Origin: Bacillota bacterium
GTDB taxonomy: Bacteria; Bacillota; Clostridia; Christensenellales; Aristaeellaceae
Direction of reading: 5' to 3'
Length of the DNA: 55,407 bases
Assembly: GCA_023404345.1 (NCBI GenBank)
Contig: JAEYCB010000070.1
Coordinates: 1 to 55,407, forward strand
Shown: piece after piece, positions 40,604 to 48,200 of the stretch
Layout: each line of letters begins with the position of its first letter
Position numbering within the stretch: position 1 is the first letter of the stretch
Notes under the pieces: model-generated
The model's input: only the letters and a program-made list of their open reading frames with translations
Databases searched by the model: none
What the model was told of the DNA's origin: nothing
Made by a program: the position numbers and the translations under genes

Positions 40604-41761
40604 TTATACCTCCGGAATGACGACATCCACCTCTTTGCCCGCCTCTGCCGAGCGGGCGATGGCGTCGATGATCGCCTGGTTGTAGAGGATCTGCGAGGAC
40701 GGTACCGGCGCGGGTCCGCCGCTTTCGATGGCGTCCAGGAAGGAACGGATTTTGCGGTCGAACAGGCCAGGGCCTTCATCGGGGATGATGGGCAATTCCG
40801 TCACCGTCTGTAGTCCCGCCACGTCGGTATACAGCTTCATGGGGCCGCCCACGGTACCGTTCCAGCATTCCGTGGAGGGGATGCGCAGCGCGCCATCTGT
40901 ACCCAGAATCAGCGTGTCACCCGGCGTATCCAGATGCATGGCCCAGCTGATGCGGAAGTCCAGCACCACGCCGCCCTCCAGGCGGATGAACGCTGCGGCA
41001 AAGTCATCCACGTCAAAACGCGCGGCGTTCTGGGCAGCGGTGTGGAAGGCGTCCGGATACTGGTAGCGCTCGCTTTGGCCAAAGAAGGCGGAGGTATAGC
41101 CCGTCACGGTCAGCGGACGGGGATAGCCGATGGCGTTGAGCACCATGTCCAGCGAATAGCAGCCGATGTCGCCAAGGGCGCCGATACCGGCGGTCTTTTT
41201 CTCGATGAAAGTGCTGTTGGGGATGCCGCGGCGGCGTCCGCCGCCGGTCTGGATGTAATAGACTTTGCCTAGCGCACCGCTTTGCACGATCTCCTTGATC
41301 TTTTGCATGTTGGCATCCATGCGGGGCTGGAAGCCGATGGAGAGCAGCTTTCCGCTTTTCTTTTCGGCGCGGATGATATCGGCTGCCTCCTGAACGGTCA
41401 CACTCATGGGCTTTTCCAGAAGAACGTTCACGCCGGCGGCCAGCGCGTCAATGGTGCACTGCGCATGTGCGGTGTTGTAGGTGCATACGGAAACCGCATC
41501 GAGCTGCTCACCCGCCAGCAGGCTTTTGTGGTCGGGGTAGCAATGGGCGTCGGTGAGGCCATAACGCTTTGCAAAGGCCTCGGCCTTACCGGGAATCAGA
41601 TCAGCCAATGCTACGATTTTGACATCCGGCTGATTGAGGTAGCTTTCGGCGTGCGCCTCGGCAATCCATCCCGTGCCGATGATGCCCACGCGGAAAGTAC
41701 GGTCATAGGTGCGCTGCTCACGCTGGGTGGGGGTAAAGTTGGAAAGCACGCTGTCGCTCAT
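40604..41761 (-). CDS. Gfo/Idh/MocA-family sugar oxidoreductase
   Basis: NAD(P)-dependent dehydrogenase of 385 residues acting on sugars or inositols. The Rossmann fold begins FRVGIIGTGWIAEAHAESYL (G-x-G-x-x-(A/G)), and the family's nucleotide/catalytic motif is LLEKPMSVTVQEA, containing the EKP lysine. The C-terminal domain carries GGGRRRGIPNSTFIEKKTAGIGALGDIGCYSLDMVLNAIG, with the conserved GDIG/H-type pattern. The ATG at 41761 is preceded by GAAGGAG at 11 bases. It stands alone, with its own promoter; a tie to the sugar island 20 kb away is possible but not shown. Confidence 0.92.
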   Translation of the reverse strand: MSDSVLSNFTPTQREQRTYDRTFRVGIIGTGWIAEAHAESYLNQPDVKIVALADLIPGKAEAFAKRYGLTDAHCYPDHKSLLAGEQLDAVSVCTYNTAHAQCTIDALAAGVNVLLEKPMSVTVQEAADIIRAEKKSGKLLSIGFQPRMDANMQKIKEIVQSGALGKVYYIQTGGGRRRGIPNSTFIEKKTAGIGALGDIGCYSLDMVLNAIGYPRPLTVTGYTSAFFGQSERYQYPDAFHTAAQNAARFDVDDFAAAFIRLEGGVVLDFRISWAMHLDTPGDTLILGTDGALRIPSTECWNGTVGGPMKLYTDVAGLQTVTELPIIPDEGPGLFDRKIRSFLDAIESGGPAPVPSSQILYNQAIIDAIARSAEAGKEVDVVIPEV

Positions 41762-41831
41762 GTTGGAAGGTTCTCCTTCATAAAGATGGGTCAAACGGGC
41801 ATCCGTTACGCAGGCGTATCATGCTGACCTG

Positions 41832-41860
41832 ATTATACCGGGTATGCGCCGTTTTGTCGA
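41832..41860 (-). promoter_or_regulatory. Promoter of the Gfo/Idh/MocA gene
   Basis: On the minus strand TCGACA (41855-41860), a 17-bp spacer and TATAAT (41832-41837). Confidence 0.7.
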
Positions 41861-41865
41861 GCAGA

Positions 41866-41895
41866 TTGTGTTCGCACGGGGGGCTATGGTATAAT
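41866..41895 (+). promoter_or_regulatory. Promoter candidate of the zinc-ribbon/TPM operon
   Basis: TTGTGT (41866-41871), an 18-bp spacer and TATAAT (41890-41895), back to back with the leftward promoter. Confidence 0.6.
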
Positions 41896-41944
41896 GACCC
41901 CGCATACACATGCCGCCCCAAACGGCGGCCAACGAGGTGAAAAC

Positions 41945-42991
41945 ATGGCTGGCATAACCTATAAATGCCCCAGTTGCGGTGGCTATCTGAACTTCGATCC
42001 TGATGGCGGACAATGGAAATGTCCGTTTTGCCATTCGGCCTTTCAGGAGGAACAGCTGCTGGCAAGCGAGAAAAAGCAGGCGGGTGAACGCGCTGAAACC
42101 GCTTCCGATGTGGACGGCGCGCAGGTTACATACCACTGTCCCAGCTGCGGCAGCCAGATTGTCACGGACGAGACCACGGTGGCCACGCATTGCTATTACT
42201 GCCACAGTCCCGTGGTATTGCAGGGCAAGCTGACCGACGATATGCGGCCTGATGGCGTGGTGCCTTTTGCCATCGACCAGAAGAAGGCCGTGGATGCTTT
42301 CATGGATTGGGTCCGGCACAAACGCTTTGTACCGAAAGGCTTTTTCAGCAATCAACAGGTGCAGGAAATGAGCGGAGTATACTACCCGCATTTCGTGACC
42401 GACTGCGAAGCGGAGGGAGCTATCGACGGCGAGGGCCGCCATGTGAGCGTGGCTGAAACGCCTAAATACATCATCACCAGCACGCGGCACTATCATGTGC
42501 GGCGTGAGGGGCGCTTCAAATTCCGGGGTATCATGCGCCCCGCGCTGTCCAGCACCAACCGCAAGCTCAGCGACGGCATTCATCCTTTTCCGCTGGAGGA
42601 CGCCAAGCCCTTTGCGGGTGCATACCTGTCCGGTTTTGTGGCCGAACGGCGCGACCTGGATGCCGCTTCCATCCGTGAAGACGTGGAACGGGAGGTTCAG
42701 TCCTACGTAGAGCCGCTTCTGGCAGATGATTTGCATTATGACAGCTATAACGTAAACGCCTCTGCCAGTGTCAAGGATAGTGCCACACGCTACCTGCTCC
42801 TGCCTACCTGGGTGCTGACCTATCCAAACCGCAAGGACCCGCAGAATCCTTACTATTATGCCATGAATGGCTGCACGGGCAGGGTGTGCGGCAAGCTGCC
42901 CATCGACCTGAAAAAACTGTATCTGGTGGGGGCGGGCATTGCGGCGGCGGTATTTGCGGCAGGCTGCGTGCTGAGCTACTTCCTGTTTTGA
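41945..42991 (+). CDS. Zinc-ribbon protein with C-terminal membrane helix
   Basis: A 348-residue protein of unknown function. Two N-terminal zinc ribbons (CPSCGG..CPFC at about 9-29; CPSCG..CYYC at about 68-92) precede a large domain (QKKAVDAFMDWVRHKRFVPKGFF..EMSGVYYPHFVTDCEAEGAIDGEG..TSTRHYHVRREGRFKFRGIMRPALSS) that recurs in Bacillota proteins labelled TFIIB-type zinc ribbon or, wrongly, PriA. A single C-terminal helix (KKLYLVGAGIAAAVFAAGCVLSYFLF) anchors it. The ATG follows CGAGGTG by seven bases. Ten to sixteen bases later comes a TPM-domain gene, a pairing that suggests a common membrane complex. Confidence 0.82.
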   Translation: MAGITYKCPSCGGYLNFDPDGGQWKCPFCHSAFQEEQLLASEKKQAGERAETASDVDGAQVTYHCPSCGSQIVTDETTVATHCYYCHSPVVLQGKLTDDMRPDGVVPFAIDQKKAVDAFMDWVRHKRFVPKGFFSNQQVQEMSGVYYPHFVTDCEAEGAIDGEGRHVSVAETPKYIITSTRHYHVRREGRFKFRGIMRPALSSTNRKLSDGIHPFPLEDAKPFAGAYLSGFVAERRDLDAASIREDVEREVQSYVEPLLADDLHYDSYNVNASASVKDSATRYLLLPTWVLTYPNRKDPQNPYYYAMNGCTGRVCGKLPIDLKKLYLVGAGIAAAVFAAGCVLSYFLF

Positions 42992-43006
42992 CGGAGGGAC
43001 ATGGGC

Positions 43007-43843
43007 ATGAGAATGAAACGATGGGCAAGCCTGCTGGTGATTGCGCTGCTGCTTTCATTGTGCGGGAGCGTGCTGGCTTCCGCACAGCGCGTATATGACG
43101 GAGCAGATTTGTTTACCGGCAGCGAAGAGGCTGCACTGGAAGCGGAAATCGCCCGCTTTCAGGAGGAAACGGGGATGGATTTTGTAGTCGTCACCTCGGA
43201 TGAGGAACAGAAGGACGGCGAGCAGTACCGCGCTGCCGACGAATTCTACATTCATGGGAATTTTGGCCTGGACAGTGAGGACAGCGGCGTTTTGTACTAT
43301 ATTGATATGTACAACCGCTATCAGTACATCTATACCCGCGGGCAGATGATTGATTATCTGACTGGCTCGCGCATTGATGCAGCCACCGGAGGAAGCCAGA
43401 GCCTGCTGGCGCAGGGCGACTATGTGGGCGCCGTGGAAGAAATCATGGAGCGCGTGCGCGGTTATCTGAGGGACGGAATTCCTGAGGGTCAGTACCGTTA
43501 CGATATCCTGACCGGCGAGGTACTCACCTCACGCCACAAGGCATTAACCGCTGTGGAAATGGTGGTATGCGCTGCCGTGGCCGCGATTGCGGGCCTGGCT
43601 TTTGTGATCTTTATCAAGCGCAGCTACCGTCTCAAAGGCAGTACCTACAACTATAACTTCCGCGAAAACTGCGATGTGGAAATCACCGGCCGGGTGGATG
43701 ACTACATCCGCACCACCACCACTCAGGCGCGCAAGCCAGATCCGCCGCGCTCCTCCGGAGGCGGGGGATACCGCGGAGGCGGCAGCGGCGTGCATAGCAG
43801 CGTTGGCGGCGGCCATCATGGCGGTGGCGGCGGTCATTTCTAA
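43007..43843 (+). CDS. TPM-domain membrane protein with Gly/His-rich tail
   Basis: A 278-residue protein: signal peptide (MRMKRWASLLVIALLLSLCGSVLASA), TPM domain (VYDGADLFTGSEEAALEAEIARFQEETGMDFVVVTSDEEQKDGEQYRAADEFYIHGNFGLDSEDSGVLYYIDMYNR), one membrane helix (VEMVVCAAVAAIAGLAFVIFIKRSY) and a tail ending in repeated GGG and H residues (SVGGGHHGGGGGHF). TPM domains (YgcG/Rv2345/TLP18.3 type) occur in membrane-quality-control proteins; a phosphatase activity is claimed for the plant member. The second ATG (43007) is best spaced to GGAGGG. The terminal H/G tail is common in this family and may bind metal or membrane. Confidence 0.87.
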   Translation: MRMKRWASLLVIALLLSLCGSVLASAQRVYDGADLFTGSEEAALEAEIARFQEETGMDFVVVTSDEEQKDGEQYRAADEFYIHGNFGLDSEDSGVLYYIDMYNRYQYIYTRGQMIDYLTGSRIDAATGGSQSLLAQGDYVGAVEEIMERVRGYLRDGIPEGQYRYDILTGEVLTSRHKALTAVEMVVCAAVAAIAGLAFVIFIKRSYRLKGSTYNYNFRENCDVEITGRVDDYIRTTTTQARKPDPPRSSGGGGYRGGGSGVHSSVGGGHHGGGGGHF

Positions 43844-43855
43844 GGCGGGATGGAC

Positions 43856-45010
43856 ATGACTGGAAAGCAATCGGTTCTGTGCGCTATAGAGCGCATGCTC
43901 TGGCGTGGAGCGTTTGTGGTGCTGGCAGCAGTGTTTTTGACAGTGCTGCTGCCGGTGCTCTGGGATCTGTTTTCGCCCTTTTTAATCGGGTTGGCGGTGG
44001 CAGCGCTGCTTAGACCGCTGATTGCCCTGACGCAGGAAAAACTGCATATGCGACGCGGGCTGGCGGTGGGCCTGTGGGTAGCGCTGGCGGTCCTGGCGGC
44101 AATGTGGCTGGTATACTGGATCTGCTCGTTTGTGGTGGTGCAGCTCTCAGTGGCTACGCCGGGCGTGGTGACGGGCGTGGTGGATATGCTGCGCACCGCA
44201 TCCGACCGGTTGCTGAGCATGGCCCAGGCCTTGCCCAGCACCATTGGCAATACGCTTCGTACATCGCTTAACAGCGCGTTTCAATCGCTGTCAGAGGCGG
44301 GCATGCAGTTTGCCGGAAACGTGGTAAACGGTGCGCTTTCGGTGGTCGCCAGCTTGCCGTATGCATTTGTATATGCCAACTTTTTGCTGCTGGCCGTGAT
44401 TTTTATCACCAATCGCTACGAAAAATGGCGGCAGTTTCTGGCTGGCCGTCGCCTGTTTGGCGGCGAGCGCTCCATACGGCTGCTTCGTCAGTCGGCAGGG
44501 CAGGGGCTGGCGGGTTATATCCGGGTCCAGCTGCTTTTTTCGCTGCTGGCACTGCTGATCTCCTGGGTGTTTTTCCAGTCAGTGGGCTTCGAATACGCAT
44601 TCTTGATTGGGTTTGCGGCGGCGCTGCTGGAGCTGATTCCGCAGTTTGGCTGCGGCGTGCTGTATATTCCCTGGGGACTGGTGTGTTTCGTGGTGGGTAC
44701 ACCCCATAACGGATGGCTGGTGCTGGGATTGTATGTGGGGTATTCGCTGTTGCGCCGCGTCACGGAGCCGGCGCTCTTGGGTACCAATTTGGGTGTATCG
44801 CCTCTGGCGTCGCTGGTAGGCATGTTCGTGGGCATGCGGCTGGGCGGCGTGGCAGGGCTGATTTTAGGCCCTATTGTGATGGTAGTGCTGGTTGGTGCAG
44901 TCAGGTCTCATCTGTTTGACGGAATCGTACGGGATGCAGAAACCATCGCTCTTTGCATGACGCGCCGCTGGCACAGAGATGAAGGAGACAGAAAAAATGC
45001 AGCAGGATAA
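43856..45010 (+). CDS. AI-2E/PerM-family permease (YtvI-like), copy A
   Basis: A 384-residue membrane protein of the PerM/TqsA/YtvI (AI-2E transporter) family, with eight predicted helices. The family pattern is seen in GYIRVQLLFSLLALLISWVFFQSVGFEYAFLIGFAAALLELIPQFGCGVLYIPWGLVCFVVG and VTEPALLGTNLGVSPLASLVGMFVGMRLGGVAGLILGPIVM. YtvI is a sporulation membrane protein in Bacillus; others export AI-2 or sodium. ATG 43856 is better spaced from AAGGCGGG than 43850. Its end overlaps the tag start by 14 bases. Confidence 0.88.
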   Translation: MTGKQSVLCAIERMLWRGAFVVLAAVFLTVLLPVLWDLFSPFLIGLAVAALLRPLIALTQEKLHMRRGLAVGLWVALAVLAAMWLVYWICSFVVVQLSVATPGVVTGVVDMLRTASDRLLSMAQALPSTIGNTLRTSLNSAFQSLSEAGMQFAGNVVNGALSVVASLPYAFVYANFLLLAVIFITNRYEKWRQFLAGRRLFGGERSIRLLRQSAGQGLAGYIRVQLLFSLLALLISWVFFQSVGFEYAFLIGFAAALLELIPQFGCGVLYIPWGLVCFVVGTPHNGWLVLGLYVGYSLLRRVTEPALLGTNLGVSPLASLVGMFVGMRLGGVAGLILGPIVMVVLVGAVRSHLFDGIVRDAETIALCMTRRWHRDEGDRKNAAG

Positions 45011-45551
45011 ACCGCGTTGCGCCTGGGCAAAGGGCCCGTTGATGCAGGCGTATCACGATATGGAATGGGGCAGACCTACATGCGACGACGGACAGCTTTA
45101 TGAAATGCTTTTGCTGGAAGCGTTTCAAGCGGGCCTTTCCTGGCAGGTTATCCTCAGCAAGCGGGAAAATTTCCGCCACGCATTTGACGGCTTTGACCCG
45201 CATAAAATTGCGGCGTATGACGAAGCTAAGATTGCAAAGCTGCTGGAGGATGCAGGCATCGTACGCTGCCGCCGCAAGATCGAGGCGGCGGTGGTCAATG
45301 CGCGTTGTTTTCTGGAAATTCAACGTCAGTTCGGCAGCTTCGCAAATTACCTGTACAGCTTTACCGGCGGCCAGGTGGAGCCCTGGAGCAGTGAGCGGCG
45401 AACGACATCGCCGCTTAGCGATGCCATCAGCCGCGATCTGAAACGGCGCGGCATGCGCTATATGGGATCGGTAACGGTGTACAGCTATTTGCAGGCCGTC
45501 GGCGTGGTCAACGATCATGAGCCCGGCTGCTTCCTGCACCAGGCGCGTTAG
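44997..45551 (+). CDS. tag: DNA-3-methyladenine glycosylase I
   Basis: Removes 3-methyladenine from alkylated DNA, base excision repair. The 184-residue protein has the Tag zinc site (C8, H20, H174, C178 in RCAWAKGP..AYHDMEWG and NDHEPGCF), matching the E. coli C4/H17/H175/C179 spacing. The catalytic and base pocket motif LLLEAFQAGLSWQVILSKRENFRHAF is intact, as is VEPWSSERRTTSPLSDAISRDLKRRGMRYMGSVTVYSYLQAVGVVNDH. ATG 44997 follows AAGGAG by nine bases; the earlier ATG at 44979 has no ribosome site. It overlaps the upstream permease gene. Confidence 0.96.
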   Translation: MQQDKPRCAWAKGPLMQAYHDMEWGRPTCDDGQLYEMLLLEAFQAGLSWQVILSKRENFRHAFDGFDPHKIAAYDEAKIAKLLEDAGIVRCRRKIEAAVVNARCFLEIQRQFGSFANYLYSFTGGQVEPWSSERRTTSPLSDAISRDLKRRGMRYMGSVTVYSYLQAVGVVNDHEPGCFLHQAR

Positions 45552-45590
45552 GGTGCGTAAGCGGCTGAAAGGCGGCCGGGAAGGACGCCT

Positions 45591-46676
45591 ATGGAGCACT
45601 CTCTTTCCCAACGGCTGGAGGCGATGGACCACCGGCTGAATGGCCTTTTGCGCAAGACGGCGTTGGTGGCCGTCACGCTCGCAGCTATGGCGCTGGCACT
45701 GGTCCTTTTGCCGTATTGCTGGCCGTTTGTATTGGCATTTGCGTTTTCACGCATGTTGGAGCCCTTCGTCCGCGTGGCGGCGAAGGGCCGTATTCGTCTG
45801 GGAAGAAAGGCCGCTGCTGCGCTGGGGGTGCTGCTGCTTTTCGGCGTAGCAGGAGCGCTGGCGGCGGTGATGGTCACGCGGCTTACGCGCGAGCTGGTGC
45901 GCGCCCTGCCACAGGCTGCCGCCTGGGTGGGCGAGGCGGCAGTGCCCTGGTTGCGCGGCCTGTATGATCAGGTGCGCGCGGCGCTGCCGGATCTACTGCC
46001 CGACGTGATGGACAACGCTCTCACCTCCCTGGCCCAAAGCGCTGTAGGCTGGGCGGCGTCGCTATCGGCCGCGCTGACCAGCGGAGCATTCAGCACGGCA
46101 GCTTCTATTCCGCATGCGCTGCTTAGCACTGTGCTGCTGGTGATGGGCACCTACTACATGACTGCCGACCGGGCGCGCATCGCGGCCTTTTTTCATCGGG
46201 CATTTCCCGGCGGGTTGATGAAACGTGGAAAACTGGTGAGCGCGCGGCTTTGGCGGGCGGTACTTCTGCAGGTACGCAGCCAGCTGATGGTATCGCTGGC
46301 AGTGATGCTGTTTTTGATGATTGCCCTGGCGGTCTTTCGCGTGCGTTATGGACTGCTGATCGGTTTGGGCATCGGCGTGGCGGATGCGCTGCCGGTGCTT
46401 GGGGCCGGGCTGTTTCTGATTCCATGGAGCATTGCCGCCTTTGTGGCGGGAGACGCAGGAATGGGCGTACTGGCTGCCTGTCTGTATGTGGGAACGGTGG
46501 TGATCCGTCAGGTGCTCGAGCCGCGCATCGTGGGTCACAACCTGGGCCTGTATCCGCTGGCGACGATGGCCGCCATGTATGCTGGTTACCGGCTTCTGGG
46601 ATTTTTGGGATTGCTGGCTGGGCCGGTGCTGCTCAACGTGATCGTGGTAGTGCTGGAGGCAGATGAACGCACCTAG
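45591..46676 (+). CDS. AI-2E/PerM-family permease (YtvI-like), copy B
   Basis: A 361-residue second member of the PerM/YtvI family, diverged from copy A. The order of features is the same: an N-terminal helix pair (LVAVTLAAMALALVLLPYCWPFVLAFAFSRMLEPFV), a periplasmic amphipathic stretch, then LLQVRSQLMVSLAVMLFLMIALAVFRVRYGLLIGLGIGVADALPVLGAGLFLIPW and IRQVLEPRIVGHNLGLYPLATMAAMYAGYRLLG. The pattern D-x-x-P-x-x-G-(A/C)-G in loop 6 is shared. GGGAAGGA precedes the ATG. Its TAG stop shares the CTAG tetramer with the stop of the convergent gene. Confidence 0.88.
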   Translation: MEHSLSQRLEAMDHRLNGLLRKTALVAVTLAAMALALVLLPYCWPFVLAFAFSRMLEPFVRVAAKGRIRLGRKAAAALGVLLLFGVAGALAAVMVTRLTRELVRALPQAAAWVGEAAVPWLRGLYDQVRAALPDLLPDVMDNALTSLAQSAVGWAASLSAALTSGAFSTAASIPHALLSTVLLVMGTYYMTADRARIAAFFHRAFPGGLMKRGKLVSARLWRAVLLQVRSQLMVSLAVMLFLMIALAVFRVRYGLLIGLGIGVADALPVLGAGLFLIPWSIAAFVAGDAGMGVLAACLYVGTVVIRQVLEPRIVGHNLGLYPLATMAAMYAGYRLLGFLGLLAGPVLLNVIVVVLEADERT

Positions 46677-48184
46677 TCCAGCAAATCCGCAAGAATCAGG
46701 TCAATGGCTTCCTCGTGTGCATAGTGGATGGCCACGCCGTCCACTGCCAGCGCATCAGAAAAGGCATCCAGCCGGTAGGCGGCGATCTCACGCGTGGTGC
46801 CGCCCACCGTGGTGAGAACGATGCGCCAGCGCGGCTGCGCCCCTTCTGGCACGGTCCAACCGGCGGGTAGGTCGCCCGATATGGTGAGGGCATTGAGACG
46901 ACTGGTCAAGGTGGTAAGTAGCTCCGCGTCGGCGTCCTCACCGTTGAGGGTGACGGCAGTATCATAGACGGTGTTGCCGTCTGCGTCGGTTTCAATGTCG
47001 TTGTTGGGGAGTACGCGTTCGGTGTATTTGGCAGTCACGTGGAGATTTCCCTGCGGGGCCTCAATCAGGACATCGCTCAGCGCCGCGCCGCCAAGGTCTG
47101 CCGGCTGGCGCGCCACCAATGTGTCGGGGCTGGTGGCCAGCAACGTTTCCAGCAGAAAGCAACTGACGAGATAGCAGTTGCCCGCATATTCACAGGTATA
47201 GAAAAAATCTCCCTCAGGCCGGCCGATGACAAACCGCAGCGCCTGCTCCTCCACCTCCACGGCGGTCAGCTGGCCGTTTTCGTCCACCTGACCAACCGTT
47301 CCCGCAGCCTGATGCAGCCACAGGGTCAGTTCCGGATCGTCCAGGCCGTATTGGGCGCGGGTTTCAGCATTGGCCTCGGCCTCGCACGTACCCAGGCGGA
47401 AGGAGGAAAGCGCAGTAAGCAGCGTTTCAACCTGCTTCGAATCCACAGGATACTGATAGGGCTCCACCAGCAGGCCCGTATAGTGTCCATCCCCGTCGTT
47501 GGAAAAAAGAACGGAGGTTTTTCCATCCGCCCGGGAAAGGGTAACCTGGTCGATCAGGTCCTTGGACAGTGTGGGCTGCTCTACGGGCAAAAGCCGCGTG
47601 GCGGTAGTGAGCATGGCATCGGTAAGGCCGGAGTCGCACATATATATGCCGTCATCACCGGACCAGCGGAAATAGGAATAGCTGGTGGTGGGCACATCGC
47701 CGCCCAGCTCCAATGTCATCTCTGTGCCATCCTGATAGCGCACCAGCGCTGTGGCACGGGGAGTATCCAACCCCATGTCTGCCAGATGATCAGCCACTTC
47801 GGACTCATCTTCGGCCACGACACCTGGCATCACCAGCTGAGTAACGGCCTTGAGCATGCTCTCTTGCTGATAGTCGCTCACCGCCAGCCACTGGCCGCCA
47901 CGTTCCAGCATAAGGTTGCCGTCCTGCATGCGCAGGGTATAGCTGTCGCCTTCATCCTGGGAGAGGACAATGCTGTCCAGCTGAGAGGAATCGCCCAGAT
48001 AGAGGGTACGCGTTTCAGGCGCCGTCTCAAGAGGAATGGCTACCTCTGCAGGAAAATGCGTTTTGATGGCAGGCAGCAGGAAAAAAAGCGCCGCAGCAGC
48101 GAGCACCACGCCCGCGCCGGTCAAAATTAGCATAAGGCCCGGGCGGTGACGGCGTTTTGGACGTTTTTTAAGGGGATGCTGCAT
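46673..48184 (-). CDS. DUF4340-domain membrane-anchored protein of the GldG-type system
   Basis: A 503-residue protein with one N-terminal helix (GLMLILTGAGVVLAAAALFFLLPAI) after a basic start (KKRPKRRHRPG), the rest predicted outside the membrane. It shows the repeated DUF4340 pattern (GGQWLAVSDYQQESMLKAVTQLVMPGVVAEDESEVADHLADMGLDTPRATALVRYQDG...LELGGDVPTTSYSYFRWSGDDGIYMCDSGL). Genes of this type close operons with GldG-like and ABC subunits in many phyla. It begins 17 bp after the GldG-like gene, behind AAGGAGG. The likely role is an extracytoplasmic part of the ABC complex; not characterised biochemically. Confidence 0.88.
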   Translation of the reverse strand: MQHPLKKRPKRRHRPGLMLILTGAGVVLAAAALFFLLPAIKTHFPAEVAIPLETAPETRTLYLGDSSQLDSIVLSQDEGDSYTLRMQDGNLMLERGGQWLAVSDYQQESMLKAVTQLVMPGVVAEDESEVADHLADMGLDTPRATALVRYQDGTEMTLELGGDVPTTSYSYFRWSGDDGIYMCDSGLTDAMLTTATRLLPVEQPTLSKDLIDQVTLSRADGKTSVLFSNDGDGHYTGLLVEPYQYPVDSKQVETLLTALSSFRLGTCEAEANAETRAQYGLDDPELTLWLHQAAGTVGQVDENGQLTAVEVEEQALRFVIGRPEGDFFYTCEYAGNCYLVSCFLLETLLATSPDTLVARQPADLGGAALSDVLIEAPQGNLHVTAKYTERVLPNNDIETDADGNTVYDTAVTLNGEDADAELLTTLTSRLNALTISGDLPAGWTVPEGAQPRWRIVLTTVGGTTREIAAYRLDAFSDALAVDGVAIHYAHEEAIDLILADLLD

Positions 48185-48200
48185 GGGATTCCTCCTTGCT

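Noticed and set aside
47039..48130. A 363-codon plus-strand frame inside the DUF4340 gene
   Set aside because: The minus-strand frame has clear domain structure and operon context; this one is rich in Gly/Arg/His as antisense frames are.
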